DNA of 64,000 nt from the NCBI RefSeq assembly GCF_000768065.1, contig NZ_JRKM01000001.1:496001-560000 (forward strand), written 5' to 3'. A model generated the notes under the pieces. It saw only the letters and a program-made list of their open reading frames with translations, did not search any database and had not been told where the DNA came from. Position 1 is the first letter of the stretch. Every line of letters starts with the position of its first letter. The stretch comes from Aquabacterium sp. NJ1 (lineage in GTDB: Bacteria; Pseudomonadota; Gammaproteobacteria; Burkholderiales; Burkholderiaceae_C). A program made the position numbers and the translations under genes. This document shows, in pieces, positions 30,662 through 40,080 of the stretch.

Positions 30662-32266
30662 CTAGTGAATGACGGGGCCGTTCCCGCCGAGGGGCAGCGG
30701 CGTGCGATTTCGCACACCTGCACACCCGCCCGCCATGAGCACCAGGGCCAGCCCGAACATGGGCCACAAGCCCCAGCGAGAGGCCCACCAGGCAAAGGGC
30801 GTCACCCCGGCGCGCCCCTGCACAGAGGCCTCCAGCACGCCACGCGTATTGGTGGGCAAGGCGTGCGTCACGCGGCCGGTGTGGTCGATCACGACGGTGG
30901 CGCCCGTGTTGGTGGCCCGCAGTGTGGGCAACTGGAACTCCAGCGAGCGCATGCGGGCGATCTGCAGGTGCTGAGAAATGGCCACGCGCTCACCGAACCA
31001 CGCGAGGTTGCTCACGTTGACCAGGATCGTGGGAGACGAGGCAGCGTCTTTGAAGCGCGCCGCGATCTCCTCGCCATACAAATCCTCATAGCAGATATTG
31101 GGCGCCACGCGCTGGTCCAGCACGGCAAAGGGCGGCGCATTCAGGGGCCCGCGGCTGAAATCCCCCAGGGGCATGTTCATCATCCGCACAAACCAGTGGA
31201 AGCCGTAGGGGATGACTTCACCGAACGGCACCAGGTGGTGCTTGTTGTAACGATACATGCCCTCGGGCGTCGCCAGCGCATCAGCAGACAAGCCCGCCAC
31301 CGAGTTGGTGTAGCCCCGCTCGAAGTCACCCAAGGGCACACCAATGAGTGCAAAGCGATGGCTGCCCGGGCCAAAGCCGCTTCTGATCTGATCCCAGTAG
31401 CCCGGAGGCAACTGCATGGGCAGCATGGGAATGGCCGTTTCAGGTGCGACAACGAGTTGCCCCTGTGCCGACAGGATCTGCTGCCCATGCCAGATCAGCA
31501 TGGGTACCTGCCGTTCGGACAGGAATTTCTCGTCCTGCGGCACATTACCTTGCAGCAAGGTGACGCTCAGGGAGCGACCGTGGGCCTGGGTAAAGACCTG
31601 CGTGGGCATGAACTGCAATGCCAACACACCCAGCAGGATCGCCGCGGGCACCCCAAGGCGCACCCTGGCAGACACCCCGCCCCACGCCGACATGACCAGC
31701 AGCGCCACGCCCAGAGCCCAGACGCAGCCGAGGCCATACACCCCCAGCCACGGCGCGAACCTGACCAGTGGCGCCTCCAGCATGCCGTAACCGCTGGCGC
31801 CCCAGGGAAAACCGGTGAGGATGACCGCACGCGCCATCTCGGCCAGCAACCACAGCCCGGCAAACAACAGGGCATCGGCCCACCAGACCCGGCGACGCCA
31901 ACGCGCCCAGGCCCAGCCCACCAGCGCCATGTACAAGGACAAGGCCGCACAGAGCGCCACCACGGCGCTGGCAGCCAGCCAGCCTGGCAACTCGCCATAG
32001 CGGTGCAGGCTCACATACATCCACCCCGTCGCACCGATGAGCCACACCGTGCCGTACAGCCACATCACGGCCGAGGCCTTGCCTGGCGTCAGCTCCTTGC
32101 GGCACAAGGCGGACAGGACCACCACCAGGGCCAGCGTCTGAATCAGCGCGGGCGCGACCTTGCCCCAATCCTGACACCAGGGAGAGAGCGACCAGGCATG
32201 AAGCGCCCCACCCAGCACAGCCCAGGCCAAGGCAGGATGGCGCCACCACGGCGCAGACTGCGTCAT
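30662..32266 (-). CDS. lnt: Apolipoprotein N-acyltransferase
   Basis: Lnt adds the third acyl chain to lipoproteins at the inner membrane. The 534-residue product has about seven N-terminal hydrophobic helices (residues 10-220) and then a nitrilase-like periplasmic domain with the catalytic triad Glu276 (VAPETAIP), Lys342 (YNKHHLVPFGE) and Cys392 (NICYEDL), and a last helix near the C-terminus. It starts 10 bases after corC, an arrangement common in Proteobacteria. BamB and BamD in this window would be among its substrates. Confidence 0.96.
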   Translation of the reverse strand: MTQSAPWWRHPALAWAVLGGALHAWSLSPWCQDWGKVAPALIQTLALVVVLSALCRKELTPGKASAVMWLYGTVWLIGATGWMYVSLHRYGELPGWLAASAVVALCAALSLYMALVGWAWARWRRRVWWADALLFAGLWLLAEMARAVILTGFPWGASGYGMLEAPLVRFAPWLGVYGLGCVWALGVALLVMSAWGGVSARVRLGVPAAILLGVLALQFMPTQVFTQAHGRSLSVTLLQGNVPQDEKFLSERQVPMLIWHGQQILSAQGQLVVAPETAIPMLPMQLPPGYWDQIRSGFGPGSHRFALIGVPLGDFERGYTNSVAGLSADALATPEGMYRYNKHHLVPFGEVIPYGFHWFVRMMNMPLGDFSRGPLNAPPFAVLDQRVAPNICYEDLYGEEIAARFKDAASSPTILVNVSNLAWFGERVAISQHLQIARMRSLEFQLPTLRATNTGATVVIDHTGRVTHALPTNTRGVLEASVQGRAGVTPFAWWASRWGLWPMFGLALVLMAGGCAGVRNRTPLPLGGNGPVIH

Positions 32267-32276
32267 GCTTGAGGCC

Positions 32277-33209
32277 TCACTGCTCGACGGGCTCGGTCAC
32301 GTCAGGCGCACGTGTCACCTTGAACCAGCGCACGGCCCCGCCACGCGCCAGCATGACGGTAAAACGCAAGCCGCCGATGTCCACGTGCTCGCCCCGGTGC
32401 GGCACCCGCCCCAGTTCATGCGCGACCAGGCCACCGATGGTGTCGAAATCCTCTTCGGGCAGGTTCGTCTCGAAGGTCTCGTTCACCGAGACGATGGAGG
32501 CATCGCCGGCCACCCGCTGGCTGCCATCTGCCAGCGTGAAGATGCTCGACTGGCGGTCTTCCTCGTCGAACTCGTCTTCGATCTCGCCGACGATTTCCTC
32601 GAGCACGTCTTCAATCGTGATCAGCCCGGCCGTCTTGCCGAACTCGTCGATCACGATGGCCATGTGACTGCGATTCGAGCGGAACTCACGCAGCAGCTCA
32701 TTGAGCCCCTTGGACTCCGGCACGAACACCGGCGTACGCAACAAGGTGCGCAAGCTGAGCTCGGGTGCCCGCTGCAGCTTGAGCAGGTCCTTGGCCATGA
32801 GCATGCCGATGATGTTGTCGCGCGACCCCTCGAAAACAGGGAAACGAGAGTGACCGGTTTCAATCACCTGGCCCAGCAAGGCGTCGTAAGGTGAGTCGAT
32901 GTCCAGCAGATCCATGCGCTTGACGGCGACCATCACGTCGCCAGCGGTCATGCTGGCCATGCGGATCACGCCCTCCAGCATCACGCGGGATTCGGGCTCG
33001 ATCAGCTCTCGGTGTTCGGCATCAGCCAGGGTTTCGATCAACTCGGCCGTGGAGTCCGGCCCTGGGGAAAGGAATTCCACCAGGCGAACGAACAGGCTGC
33101 GTTGATCACGCTCCCGCTTGTGGGGATGCGCATGATGTTTGTCGCCCTTGAGGGGCCGACTATGGGAGGGTTCGGACACGGCGGGGGTGTCGTGGTTGGG
33201 ATGCCGCAA
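32277..33209 (-). CDS. corC: CBS-domain protein CorC (HlyC/CorC family)
   Basis: The 310-residue protein has two CBS domains (about residues 75-200, with MTAGDVMVAVKRMDLLDID and PVFVPESKGLNELLREF), an acidic linker and a C-terminal transporter-associated domain (DTIGGLVAHELGRVPHRGEHV). It lacks the membrane domain, as expected for CorC rather than the CNNM transporters. CorC is linked with magnesium and cobalt efflux in enteric bacteria. The best start is TTG at 33209 with AGGG six bases upstream; the N-terminal 40 residues are His/Lys-rich. It is divergent from the COG0523 GTPase gene and upstream of lnt. Confidence 0.9.
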   Translation of the reverse strand: MRHPNHDTPAVSEPSHSRPLKGDKHHAHPHKRERDQRSLFVRLVEFLSPGPDSTAELIETLADAEHRELIEPESRVMLEGVIRMASMTAGDVMVAVKRMDLLDIDSPYDALLGQVIETGHSRFPVFEGSRDNIIGMLMAKDLLKLQRAPELSLRTLLRTPVFVPESKGLNELLREFRSNRSHMAIVIDEFGKTAGLITIEDVLEEIVGEIEDEFDEEDRQSSIFTLADGSQRVAGDASIVSVNETFETNLPEEDFDTIGGLVAHELGRVPHRGEHVDIGGLRFTVMLARGGAVRWFKVTRAPDVTEPVEQ

Positions 33210-33282
33210 GAATACCCTATGGTCGCGTCAATTCAGTCACAGCCGCTGCTCAGGGCGCGCAACACAGGGCTACACTTGTGCT

Positions 33283-34323
33283 ATGAGCCTGATTCCCGTC
33301 ACCATCCTCACCGGTTTCCTGGGCAGCGGTAAGACCACCCTGCTCAAGCGCGTCCTCACCGAAGCCCACGGGCAGCGCATTGCTGTCATCGAAAACGAGT
33401 TCGGCGAAGAAAACATCGACAACGACATCCTGGTCGCCGACACCGAAGAGCAGATCATCCAGATGAGCAATGGCTGCATCTGCTGCACCATCCGGGAAGA
33501 TCTGCGCGACACCTTGTCCGACCTGGCCAAGCAAAAGCGTGCCGGCACCCTGACTTTTGACCGCGTGGTGATCGAGACCACCGGCGTGGCTGACCCTGGC
33601 CCTGTCGCCCAGACCTTCTTCATGGACGACGAGATCGCCGAGCTGTACCTGCTGGACGCCATCGTCACCCTGGTGGACGCCAAGCACGGCGACAAGCAAC
33701 TCGACGAGCGCCAGGAAGCGCGCCGCCAGGTGGGCTTTGCCGACCAGATCTTCATGAGCAAGACCGACCTGGTCAGCCCTGAAGAGGCCGATGCCCTCTC
33801 CCACCGCATCAAGCACATGAACCCGCGCGCGCCCCAGAAACGCGTGCATTTCGGGGACGTGCCGCTCAAGGAAGTCTTCGACATCAAGGGCTTCAACCTC
33901 AACGCCAAGCTCGACATCGACCCCGACTTCCTCAAGGAAGACGGCCATGGTCATGATCACCATCATCATGACCACGATCATGAGCATGGCGAGCACTGCA
34001 ACCACCCGCATCACCACGCCCACGACGATGACGTCAAGTCCTTCGTCTACAAGGCCACCCGCCCCTTCAACCCCACCAAGCTGGAAGATTTCCTGGGCTC
34101 CATGGTCCAGATCTACGGCCCGCGCATGCTGCGCTACAAGGGCGTCCTGCACGTCACCGGCATGGACAAGAAGGTGGTATTCCAGGGCGTGCACCAGCTG
34201 ATGGGCAGTGACGTGGGGCCCAAATGGGCGCCCGGCGAGACCAAAATCAGCAAGATGGTGTTCATTGGCATCGACCTGCCGCAGGACCTGTTCAAGGCCG
34301 GCCTGGACCAGTGCCTGTCCTGA
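33283..34323 (+). CDS. COG0523/CobW-family GTP-dependent metallochaperone with His-rich loop
   Basis: The 346-residue product has the P-loop GFLGSGKT at 11-18, the metal-binding CxCC motif GCICC at 64-68, the ENEFGE and ETTGVADP switch segments, a NKTD-like MSKTD, and a CobW C-terminal domain. Between the two domains (residues 222-247) is a dense His/Asp stretch. The family passes zinc or cobalt to client enzymes. The ATG at 33283 has no Shine-Dalgarno; a -10-like TACACT ends only 6 bases upstream, so the mRNA could be leaderless. No Zur-like operator was recognised. The metal is not decided by the sequence. Confidence 0.9.
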   Translation: MSLIPVTILTGFLGSGKTTLLKRVLTEAHGQRIAVIENEFGEENIDNDILVADTEEQIIQMSNGCICCTIREDLRDTLSDLAKQKRAGTLTFDRVVIETTGVADPGPVAQTFFMDDEIAELYLLDAIVTLVDAKHGDKQLDERQEARRQVGFADQIFMSKTDLVSPEEADALSHRIKHMNPRAPQKRVHFGDVPLKEVFDIKGFNLNAKLDIDPDFLKEDGHGHDHHHHDHDHEHGEHCNHPHHHAHDDDVKSFVYKATRPFNPTKLEDFLGSMVQIYGPRMLRYKGVLHVTGMDKKVVFQGVHQLMGSDVGPKWAPGETKISKMVFIGIDLPQDLFKAGLDQCLS

Positions 34324-34363
34324 GCCCGGAGTAACCGAAATGAACACCTTGAGGGATAGTCTG

Positions 34364-34393
34364 GTGAAAACTGACGACAAGCGTGGCTACAAT
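34364..34393 (+). promoter_or_regulatory. Predicted sigma-70 promoter for dksA
   Basis: A -35-like GTGAAA (34364-34369), 18 bases, then TACAAT (34388-34393). A GC-rich run (CCGCGCGCC) follows the -10, which would sit at the discriminator and is a hallmark of promoters inhibited by ppGpp and DksA. That would allow autoregulation, but this is inferred. The leader to the GTG start would be about 130 bases. Confidence 0.5.
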
Positions 34394-34529
34394 CCGCGCG
34401 CCTCCCGTACTGGCGACAGCCGGAACGGGGCCCTCGTTTGAGCATTCTGGCGATGGAGCAGTACCTGGCCACGCGTTACCGAATCAAGACATCAGTCTGT
34501 GGATCACGCATTTTGGGAAGGAGGATCCT

Positions 34530-35258
34530 GTGACGAAAACATCCGCCTCTGCGAGCAAATCGGCAGTCCCCGCCTCGGCGAAAACCGCCAAGGCGAGCCC
34601 GTCCGCCGCCAAAACGCCAGCCAAGCCCGCCGCCAAGAAGACCAGCGCGGACACCAAGGCATCTGCCGAGGTCAAACCCGTCAAAACCCCTACTCAAGCT
34701 GAGGCAAAGCCTGCCGAAGCTGCCGTATCAGCCAAATCCGTGGCGACCGGACGACCGTCGTCCAAAATCAGTACCCCAGACAACATGCCCACCCCTGCCA
34801 CCAAGGTTGACACCAAACTCGCCAACGCCTGGAAAACCAAAGCCGGCAAAGACTTGTCCGAAGCCGAACTGCTGGCCATGCCTGACGCCGAATACATGAG
34901 CGACAAGCAGCTGGACTTCTTCCGCGCCCGCCTGGAAGAGCAGAAGGATGACCTGCTGTCCAACGCCGGCGAAACCACCGAGCACCTGCGCGAAGACACC
35001 TCCATCGTGCCCGACCCGGCAGACCGCGCCACCATCGAAGAAGAACACGCCCTGGAACTGCGCACCCGCGACCGCGAGCGCAAACTGCTCAAGAAGATCT
35101 CGCAAGCGCTGGCCCGCATTGAATCGGGTGAATACGGCTTCTGCGACGAAACGGGTGAGCCCATCGGCCTGGGTCGCCTGCTGGCCCGCCCGACCGCCAC
35201 GCTGTCGCTCGAAGCTCAGCAGCGCCGTGAACTCAAGCAAAAAATGTTCGGCGACTGA
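34530..35258 (+). CDS. dksA: RNA polymerase-binding transcription factor DksA, cysteine-poor, with H1-like N-terminal tail
   Basis: DksA enters the secondary channel of RNA polymerase and with ppGpp runs the stringent response. The product begins at GTG 34530, six bases after AAGGAGG. Residues 1-95 are an Ala/Lys/Pro/Ser/Thr tail. The coiled coil spans about 125-195, with the tip DPADRATIEEE. The globular part has GEYGFCDETGEPIGLGRLLARP, with only Cys205; the other three zinc-finger positions are Thr208, Ser226 and Ala229. This zinc-free form is known in Betaproteobacteria and in Pseudomonas DksA2. The STAS gene starts 3 bases after its stop. Confidence 0.94.
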   Translation: MTKTSASASKSAVPASAKTAKASPSAAKTPAKPAAKKTSADTKASAEVKPVKTPTQAEAKPAEAAVSAKSVATGRPSSKISTPDNMPTPATKVDTKLANAWKTKAGKDLSEAELLAMPDAEYMSDKQLDFFRARLEEQKDDLLSNAGETTEHLREDTSIVPDPADRATIEEEHALELRTRDRERKLLKKISQALARIESGEYGFCDETGEPIGLGRLLARPTATLSLEAQQRRELKQKMFGD

Positions 35259-35261
35259 TTC

Positions 35262-37025
35262 ATGAGCAAGGAATCGGGCGGTTTCCTGCGCAAGGTCGCG
35301 CGCTTCGTTGCCAATCCCACCACGGATTGGACGGAGCTTGACGCGCCTGGCTCGGGTACTGGCGAAAGCGAATACGCCAAAACCGAAATCAAGGCCATGA
35401 TCGAGCGCAAGCGGCGCAACGACTTCGTGCGCAAGCGCGAACTCGACATGCTGCGCAAGATCCGTCGCGAAGGCCTCAGCCCGGATAACGCGCTGGCCTT
35501 GAGCAGCCCGTCCAACATGGATCCGGACTCGCGCCCTCAGGCCAGCAGCACCCGCTCCGATGCAGCCGTGAAGGCCAAGATCGACGAGATCGAGTTGCAA
35601 ATGGTGGGTGGCGCTGGCAGGCCGCCCGCGCTGCAACCGGCGGCCCAACCCTCCATGCCCGGCCGGCTGGTGGACCCAGCCACCACGGCCCCCAACACCC
35701 TCACGGTGCCGGCCGCCCTGCGCTACGACGACGAAGAGCCCCCACAGATTTCCCAGGAAGTGCTGGACGTGGCCCGGTCTTCTGCGCCACGCATGTCGGC
35801 CAACCCCGCTTCGCTCAACGGCCTCGGCGGCCGTTCGGACGACGAACTGGCTGTGCACGTCATGGAAGTCGTGCACGATCCGGAACTCGACGAGGCAGTC
35901 ATCGCCTTTGCCAACGCCGATTTTGACCAATGCGAGCGTTGCCTGCTCGATCTGGTGCAACCGGGTGCACCGCGGCACGACCAACCCGAAACCTGGCTGG
36001 TCCTGTTCGACTTCTACCGTACGCTGGATCTGCAGCAGAAATTCGACCACCTCGCCGTGTCCTTCGCACAGAAGTTCGGCGTATCCGCCCCGCAGTGGTA
36101 TTCGCTGCCGCAAAAAGTGGCCGCCTTCCTCGCGCACCGGGACCAGTCCAAGACGGCCAACAAGGAAGCGCAGCAGCCCGCCGCGGCTGAGGCCATCGTC
36201 AACACCGAACCCCTGCCTCTGGACGCCCTCCCCTCTGCACGGCTGGAGGGCTGGATTGCGCCTGACTTGATCGACGCCGAGGCTGCGGCCCGTTTGCGCA
36301 TTGAAGTGTTGCAAATGCCCCGCCCATGGATCATGGACTGGAGCCAGGTGCAAACGGTCACGCCGGAAGGTGCCGGGCAACTGGTGCAACTGATGCGACA
36401 GTGGGCCCGCGAGACCCAGGAGCTGATCTGGATTGGCGCCGCCCACCTGCTGGACGTGCTGGGTGAAGCCTCTCCCTCTGGCGTCAAGGACACCGATCCC
36501 GCCTACTGGATGCTGCGACTGGAAATCCTGAGGCTGTGCAACATGCCGGTTCAGTTTGACGAAGTCGCCATCGACTACTGCGTCACCTACGAACTGTCGC
36601 CGCCCTCATGGGAGCACGCAGCATGCCGCGTGCGCGAACAGACCGATGCGATCCAGGCCCACACTCGCCCCTTGTCGCACGTCAGCGAGATCACGACCAG
36701 CTTCGTCGAATCCCAACTGCAGGACGACGAGATCGAGTTCATCCAGGTGGCCGCACTGAATCTGTCCGGCCAGCTCGTGGGCGACATCGGCCAGACCTTG
36801 AACCAGCTGGACGACCAGCTCAGCTCCAGCGTGACGCTGGAGATCGACTGCGAACACCTGCTGCGCGTGGACTTCATCGCGGCAGGCGACTTGCTCAACT
36901 GGGTACTGGCACGCCGAGCCGAAGAACGTCAGGTGGTCTTCCTGAACCCGCACCGGCTCATCGCCCTGTTCTTTGGCGCCATGGGCATCAACGAGCACGC
37001 CAAGGTCAAACTGCAAACGACCTGA
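35262..37025 (+). CDS. STAS-domain protein of unknown function
   Basis: A 587-residue soluble protein with no signal peptide or membrane segment. Residues 1-80 are charged and helical; 85-200 are low complexity. Residues 207-280 (PELDEAVIAFANADFDQCERCLLDL and on) look like one or two TPR-type hairpins with a FimV-like flavour. The C-terminus holds two STAS-like units, about 325-440 and 495-585, the second with SSSVTLEIDCEHLLRVDFIAAGDLLNWV. STAS domains usually mediate switching between partners, as in anti-anti-sigma factors. I see no conserved Ser in the usual phosphorylation place. It starts 3 bases after dksA and 100 bases before hslV. Similar proteins seem to be common in Burkholderiales at this locus; no function is known to me. 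Confidence 0.75.
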   Translation: MSKESGGFLRKVARFVANPTTDWTELDAPGSGTGESEYAKTEIKAMIERKRRNDFVRKRELDMLRKIRREGLSPDNALALSSPSNMDPDSRPQASSTRSDAAVKAKIDEIELQMVGGAGRPPALQPAAQPSMPGRLVDPATTAPNTLTVPAALRYDDEEPPQISQEVLDVARSSAPRMSANPASLNGLGGRSDDELAVHVMEVVHDPELDEAVIAFANADFDQCERCLLDLVQPGAPRHDQPETWLVLFDFYRTLDLQQKFDHLAVSFAQKFGVSAPQWYSLPQKVAAFLAHRDQSKTANKEAQQPAAAEAIVNTEPLPLDALPSARLEGWIAPDLIDAEAAARLRIEVLQMPRPWIMDWSQVQTVTPEGAGQLVQLMRQWARETQELIWIGAAHLLDVLGEASPSGVKDTDPAYWMLRLEILRLCNMPVQFDEVAIDYCVTYELSPPSWEHAACRVREQTDAIQAHTRPLSHVSEITTSFVESQLQDDEIEFIQVAALNLSGQLVGDIGQTLNQLDDQLSSSVTLEIDCEHLLRVDFIAAGDLLNWVLARRAEERQVVFLNPHRLIALFFGAMGINEHAKVKLQTT

Positions 37026-37058
37026 TCACGGGGGCTGTGCCGCTGACGCAAGCGGCCC

Positions 37059-37085
37059 CTTGAAACCGGTGAGCCTGCCCCAAAC
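37059..37085 (+). promoter_or_regulatory. Heat-shock (sigma-32) promoter for hslVU
   Basis: CTTGAAA (37059-37065) and CCCCAAAC (37078-37085) are separated by 12 bases. The sigma-32 consensus is CTTGAAA, 11-16 bases, CCCCATNT, so the -35 is exact and the -10 nearly so. The start of hslV is 40 bases downstream. hslVU is a classic heat-shock operon, which supports the call. Confidence 0.8.
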
Positions 37086-37124
37086 TGCCGCTACTTCGTG
37101 CCTTTGCACTTCTCACGTAGCGTC

Positions 37125-37673
37125 ATGGACTCCTATCACGGCACCACCATCGTCAGCGTCCGCCGCCAGACACCGAATGGCTGGCAGGTTGCCATGGGCG
37201 GCGACGGCCAGGTCACCCTGGGCCACATCGTTGTCAAGGCCTCGGCCCGCAAGGTCCGCACCCTTTACCGCGACCAGGTGCTCGCGGGCTTCGCAGGCGC
37301 CACGGCCGACGCCTTCACGCTGTTCGAGCGCTTTGAAGCCAAGCTGGAAAAGCACCAGGGCAACCTGACGCGTGCGGCCGTCGAGCTGACCCGTGACTGG
37401 CGCACCGACCGCGTCCTGCGCAAACTCGAAGCCATGCTGGCCGTGGCCGACCGCGACACCTCCCTGATCATCACCGGCAACGGCGACGTGCTGGAGCCCG
37501 AGCACGGCATCATCGCCATCGGCTCGGGCGGCGCCTATGCCCAGGCCGCTGCGCGCGCCCTGGCCGCCAACACCGATCTGCCCGCCGCAGACATGGTGAA
37601 GAAGTCCCTGGAGATCGCCGGCGACTTGTGCATCTACACCAACCAGAACCACACCATCGTTTCGCTGGGCTGA
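37125..37673 (+). CDS. hslV: ATP-dependent protease peptidase subunit HslV (ClpQ)
   Basis: HslV is the threonine protease that forms a double hexamer ring and degrades proteins fed by HslU. The 182-residue product starts [14 protein letters not shown]; processing before the first Thr (residue 7) would expose the catalytic Thr. The GGDGQVTLG and AIGSGGAYA segments are conserved. The ATG at 37125 is chosen because the upstream 9 residues do not fit. It is followed 6 bases later by hslU. Confidence 0.97.
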   Translation: MDSYHGTTIVSVRRQTPNGWQVAMGGDGQVTLGHIVVKASARKVRTLYRDQVLAGFAGATADAFTLFERFEAKLEKHQGNLTRAAVELTRDWRTDRVLRKLEAMLAVADRDTSLIITGNGDVLEPEHGIIAIGSGGAYAQAAARALAANTDLPAADMVKKSLEIAGDLCIYTNQNHTIVSLG

Positions 37674-37679
37674 ACCACC

Positions 37680-39011
37680 ATGAGCATGACCCCACAAGAC
37701 ATCGTCAACGAACTGGACCGCCACATCGTCGGCCAGCGCGACGCCAAACGTGCCGTGGCCATTGCCTTGCGCAACCGCTGGCGCCGCCAGCAGGTCGACG
37801 ACAAGCTGCGCAGCGAGATCACGCCCAAGAACATCCTCATGATCGGCCCCACCGGCGTGGGCAAGACCGAGATCGCACGCCGCCTGGCCAAGCTGGCGGA
37901 CGCACCTTTCATCAAGGTGGAGGCCACCAAGTTCACCGAAGTGGGCTATGTGGGCAAGGACGTCGACACCATCATCCGCGACCTGGTCGAGACCGCCGTC
38001 AAGCAGGAGCGCGCGCACCAGATCCAGGCCCAACGTGCCAAGGCCGAAGACGCCGCCGAAGAACGCCTGCTGGACGTGCTGGTGCCGCCCCCGCGCTCGG
38101 AGTTCGGCATCACCCAGACACCACCTGCCGACAACACGGCACGCCAGGTCATGCGCAAACGCTTGCGCGAGGGCACGCTGGATGACCGCGAAATCGAGAT
38201 CGAGTTGTCGGAAGCCAAGGCACCTACGGTCGAGATCATGAGCCCCGCCGGCATGGAAGACATGGCCGAGCAGCTGCGTGGCATGTTCTCCCAACTGGGG
38301 CAAAACAAGCGCAAGACCTGCAAGGTCACTGTGGCTGAGGCCCGGGCGCAACTGATCGAAGAGGAAGCCGTCAAGCTGCTCAACGACGAGGACGTCAAGG
38401 CCCGTGCACTGGAGCGGGCCGAACAAAATGGCATCGTCTTCATCGACGAGATCGACAAGGTCGCCAGCCAGGCCGAGGGCCAGGGTGCAGAGGTGTCGCG
38501 CCAGGGCGTTCAGCGTGATCTGCTGCCGCTGGTCGAGGGCACCACCGTCAACACCAAGTACGGCATGGTCAAGACCGACCACATCCTGTTCATCGCCTCG
38601 GGCGCGTTTCACCTGAGCCGGCCCAGCGACCTCATCCCCGAACTTCAAGGGCGTTTCCCCATCCGGGTGGAACTGTCGTCCCTGTCGGTGGACGACTTCG
38701 AAGCCATCCTCACGCAGCCCACGGCCAGCCTGATCAAGCAGTATCAGGCCCTGCTGTCCGCAGAAGGCGTGACGCTGGATTTCACGCCAGAGGCCATTCG
38801 CCGCCTGGCGCAGATCGCCTTCGAGGTCAACGAGCGCACCGAGAACATCGGCGCACGCCGCCTGTCGACCGTGATGGAGCGCCTGCTGGACGAGCTGTCG
38901 TTCAACGCGCCCGCCATGCAGGGGCAGACGCACACCGTGGATGTGGACGAAGTGGAACGCCGCCTGGGTGAGCTGGCCCGCGATGAGGATCTGTCGCGCT
39001 TCATCCTGTGA
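37680..39011 (+). CDS. hslU: HslU ATPase (ClpY)
   Basis: HslU is the AAA+ unfoldase that drives HslV. The 443-residue product has [21 protein letters not shown], Walker A GPTGVGKT at 56-63, the pore loop GYVGKDVDT nearby, the I domain (about 110-245), Walker B VFIDEIDK, and the C-terminal helix pair ending DEDLSRFIL, whose tail inserts into HslV. All the parts needed for function are there. It is convergent with coaX; a short hairpin separates the two. Confidence 0.97.
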   Translation: MSMTPQDIVNELDRHIVGQRDAKRAVAIALRNRWRRQQVDDKLRSEITPKNILMIGPTGVGKTEIARRLAKLADAPFIKVEATKFTEVGYVGKDVDTIIRDLVETAVKQERAHQIQAQRAKAEDAAEERLLDVLVPPPRSEFGITQTPPADNTARQVMRKRLREGTLDDREIEIELSEAKAPTVEIMSPAGMEDMAEQLRGMFSQLGQNKRKTCKVTVAEARAQLIEEEAVKLLNDEDVKARALERAEQNGIVFIDEIDKVASQAEGQGAEVSRQGVQRDLLPLVEGTTVNTKYGMVKTDHILFIASGAFHLSRPSDLIPELQGRFPIRVELSSLSVDDFEAILTQPTASLIKQYQALLSAEGVTLDFTPEAIRRLAQIAFEVNERTENIGARRLSTVMERLLDELSFNAPAMQGQTHTVDVDEVERRLGELARDEDLSRFIL

Positions 39012-39019
39012 AGCTGCAT

Positions 39020-39034
39020 CGCTCAAGCTGAGCG
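39020..39034. terminator. Small hairpin between convergent hslU and coaX
   Basis: CGCTCA and TGAGCG form a 6-bp stem with a 3-base loop, 9 bases after the hslU stop. No T-run follows on either strand, so if it ends transcription it would be weak or Rho-assisted. Confidence 0.25.
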
Positions 39035-39045
39035 GTGCCCCGACC

Positions 39046-39837
39046 TCAGGGCTGCGCTGGCGGTGTCGAAGCGTTCGCCGCCAGCGTCAGCAGGCCCTCG
39101 AAGATGAGGTTCTCGACCACGCTGGCCGGCAACTCTTCGACATGCGACAAGCGGGTGACGGCGCCACCCGACATGATCAGCAGCGGCTCGCGACCACACT
39201 GGACACGCAAGCGGCGCAAGCTGCGCTCGATGGCGCCGGCGATGGCATCGGTGCCACCGCTCATCAGCGCATCGCTGGTGTTGGTGGGGAAGTCCTGCAC
39301 CTCGCCTGTGGGCACTTTCAGGCCCGCGGTGCCGCTTTCCAGGGCCCGGTACATCAAACCAAAGCCCGGCAGGATCAAACCACCCAGGAAACGCCCGCCT
39401 TGGTCGACGGCATCCACGGTCACGGCGGTGCCCACCATGACAGCCAGCACCGGCGGGGGATTGGCCGGGTCTTGCTTCAAAGCCCGCTGGCGCGCCCCGA
39501 TGATGGCCGCCCAGCGGTCGGAGCCCAGGCGCTGAGGGTGCTCGTAACCATTCACCACCCCACCCGCTCGGGCGCTGGACGACAGCCACTGAGGCGCCAG
39601 GCCCCAACCTTCGATCAGCTGTTCTTCGACACGCTTCTTGATGGCCTCACCGGCGACCACACAGCCCAGCATGCCCTGGGGCTTGTGCATCAGGTTCTTC
39701 CAGTGCAGCTCCCAGAGGTAATCGATGTCCTCCAGGACAACGGCGCCGTGTGCCAGCAACTCGGCCCCTGGGGCGGGCTGTGCATACAGGCCCCATTTAA
39801 GGCGGGTGTTACCAATATCGATGACCAAAAAAGACAT
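39046..39837 (-). CDS. coaX: Type III pantothenate kinase
   Basis: CoaX phosphorylates pantothenate, the first step of coenzyme A synthesis, and unlike type I kinases is not inhibited by CoA. The 263-residue product has the phosphate-1 motif [18 protein letters not shown], the middle segment [24 protein letters not shown] with the catalytic Asp, and [15 protein letters not shown]. The ATG at 39837 is chosen; the frame extends to 39954 but without family sequence. birA, its usual partner upstream, is not next to it here. Confidence 0.94.
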   Translation of the reverse strand: MSFLVIDIGNTRLKWGLYAQPAPGAELLAHGAVVLEDIDYLWELHWKNLMHKPQGMLGCVVAGEAIKKRVEEQLIEGWGLAPQWLSSSARAGGVVNGYEHPQRLGSDRWAAIIGARQRALKQDPANPPPVLAVMVGTAVTVDAVDQGGRFLGGLILPGFGLMYRALESGTAGLKVPTGEVQDFPTNTSDALMSGGTDAIAGAIERSLRRLRVQCGREPLLIMSGGAVTRLSHVEELPASVVENLIFEGLLTLAANASTPPAQP

Positions 39838-40080
39838 GCGTAACTTTCGTTCGCGAGGAACACCCCGGGGCCTTTGATGGGTTGCCATTGTCGCTGCAAT
39901 ACGCGGCGGGCACCGATGCCGCAGTGCAGCAATAAAGCCACGCTGGCAAAACAATTACCTATTGAGGGGGGACATGTCTGCAGTCAGTTCAGATATGGTG
40001 CGATCCGAAACACGACAGCGCCCGCCCCCAGGCGGTCTGCACGTCACCGGATTGCCCTGTTCGAAGCATTGGAGAGTGCC

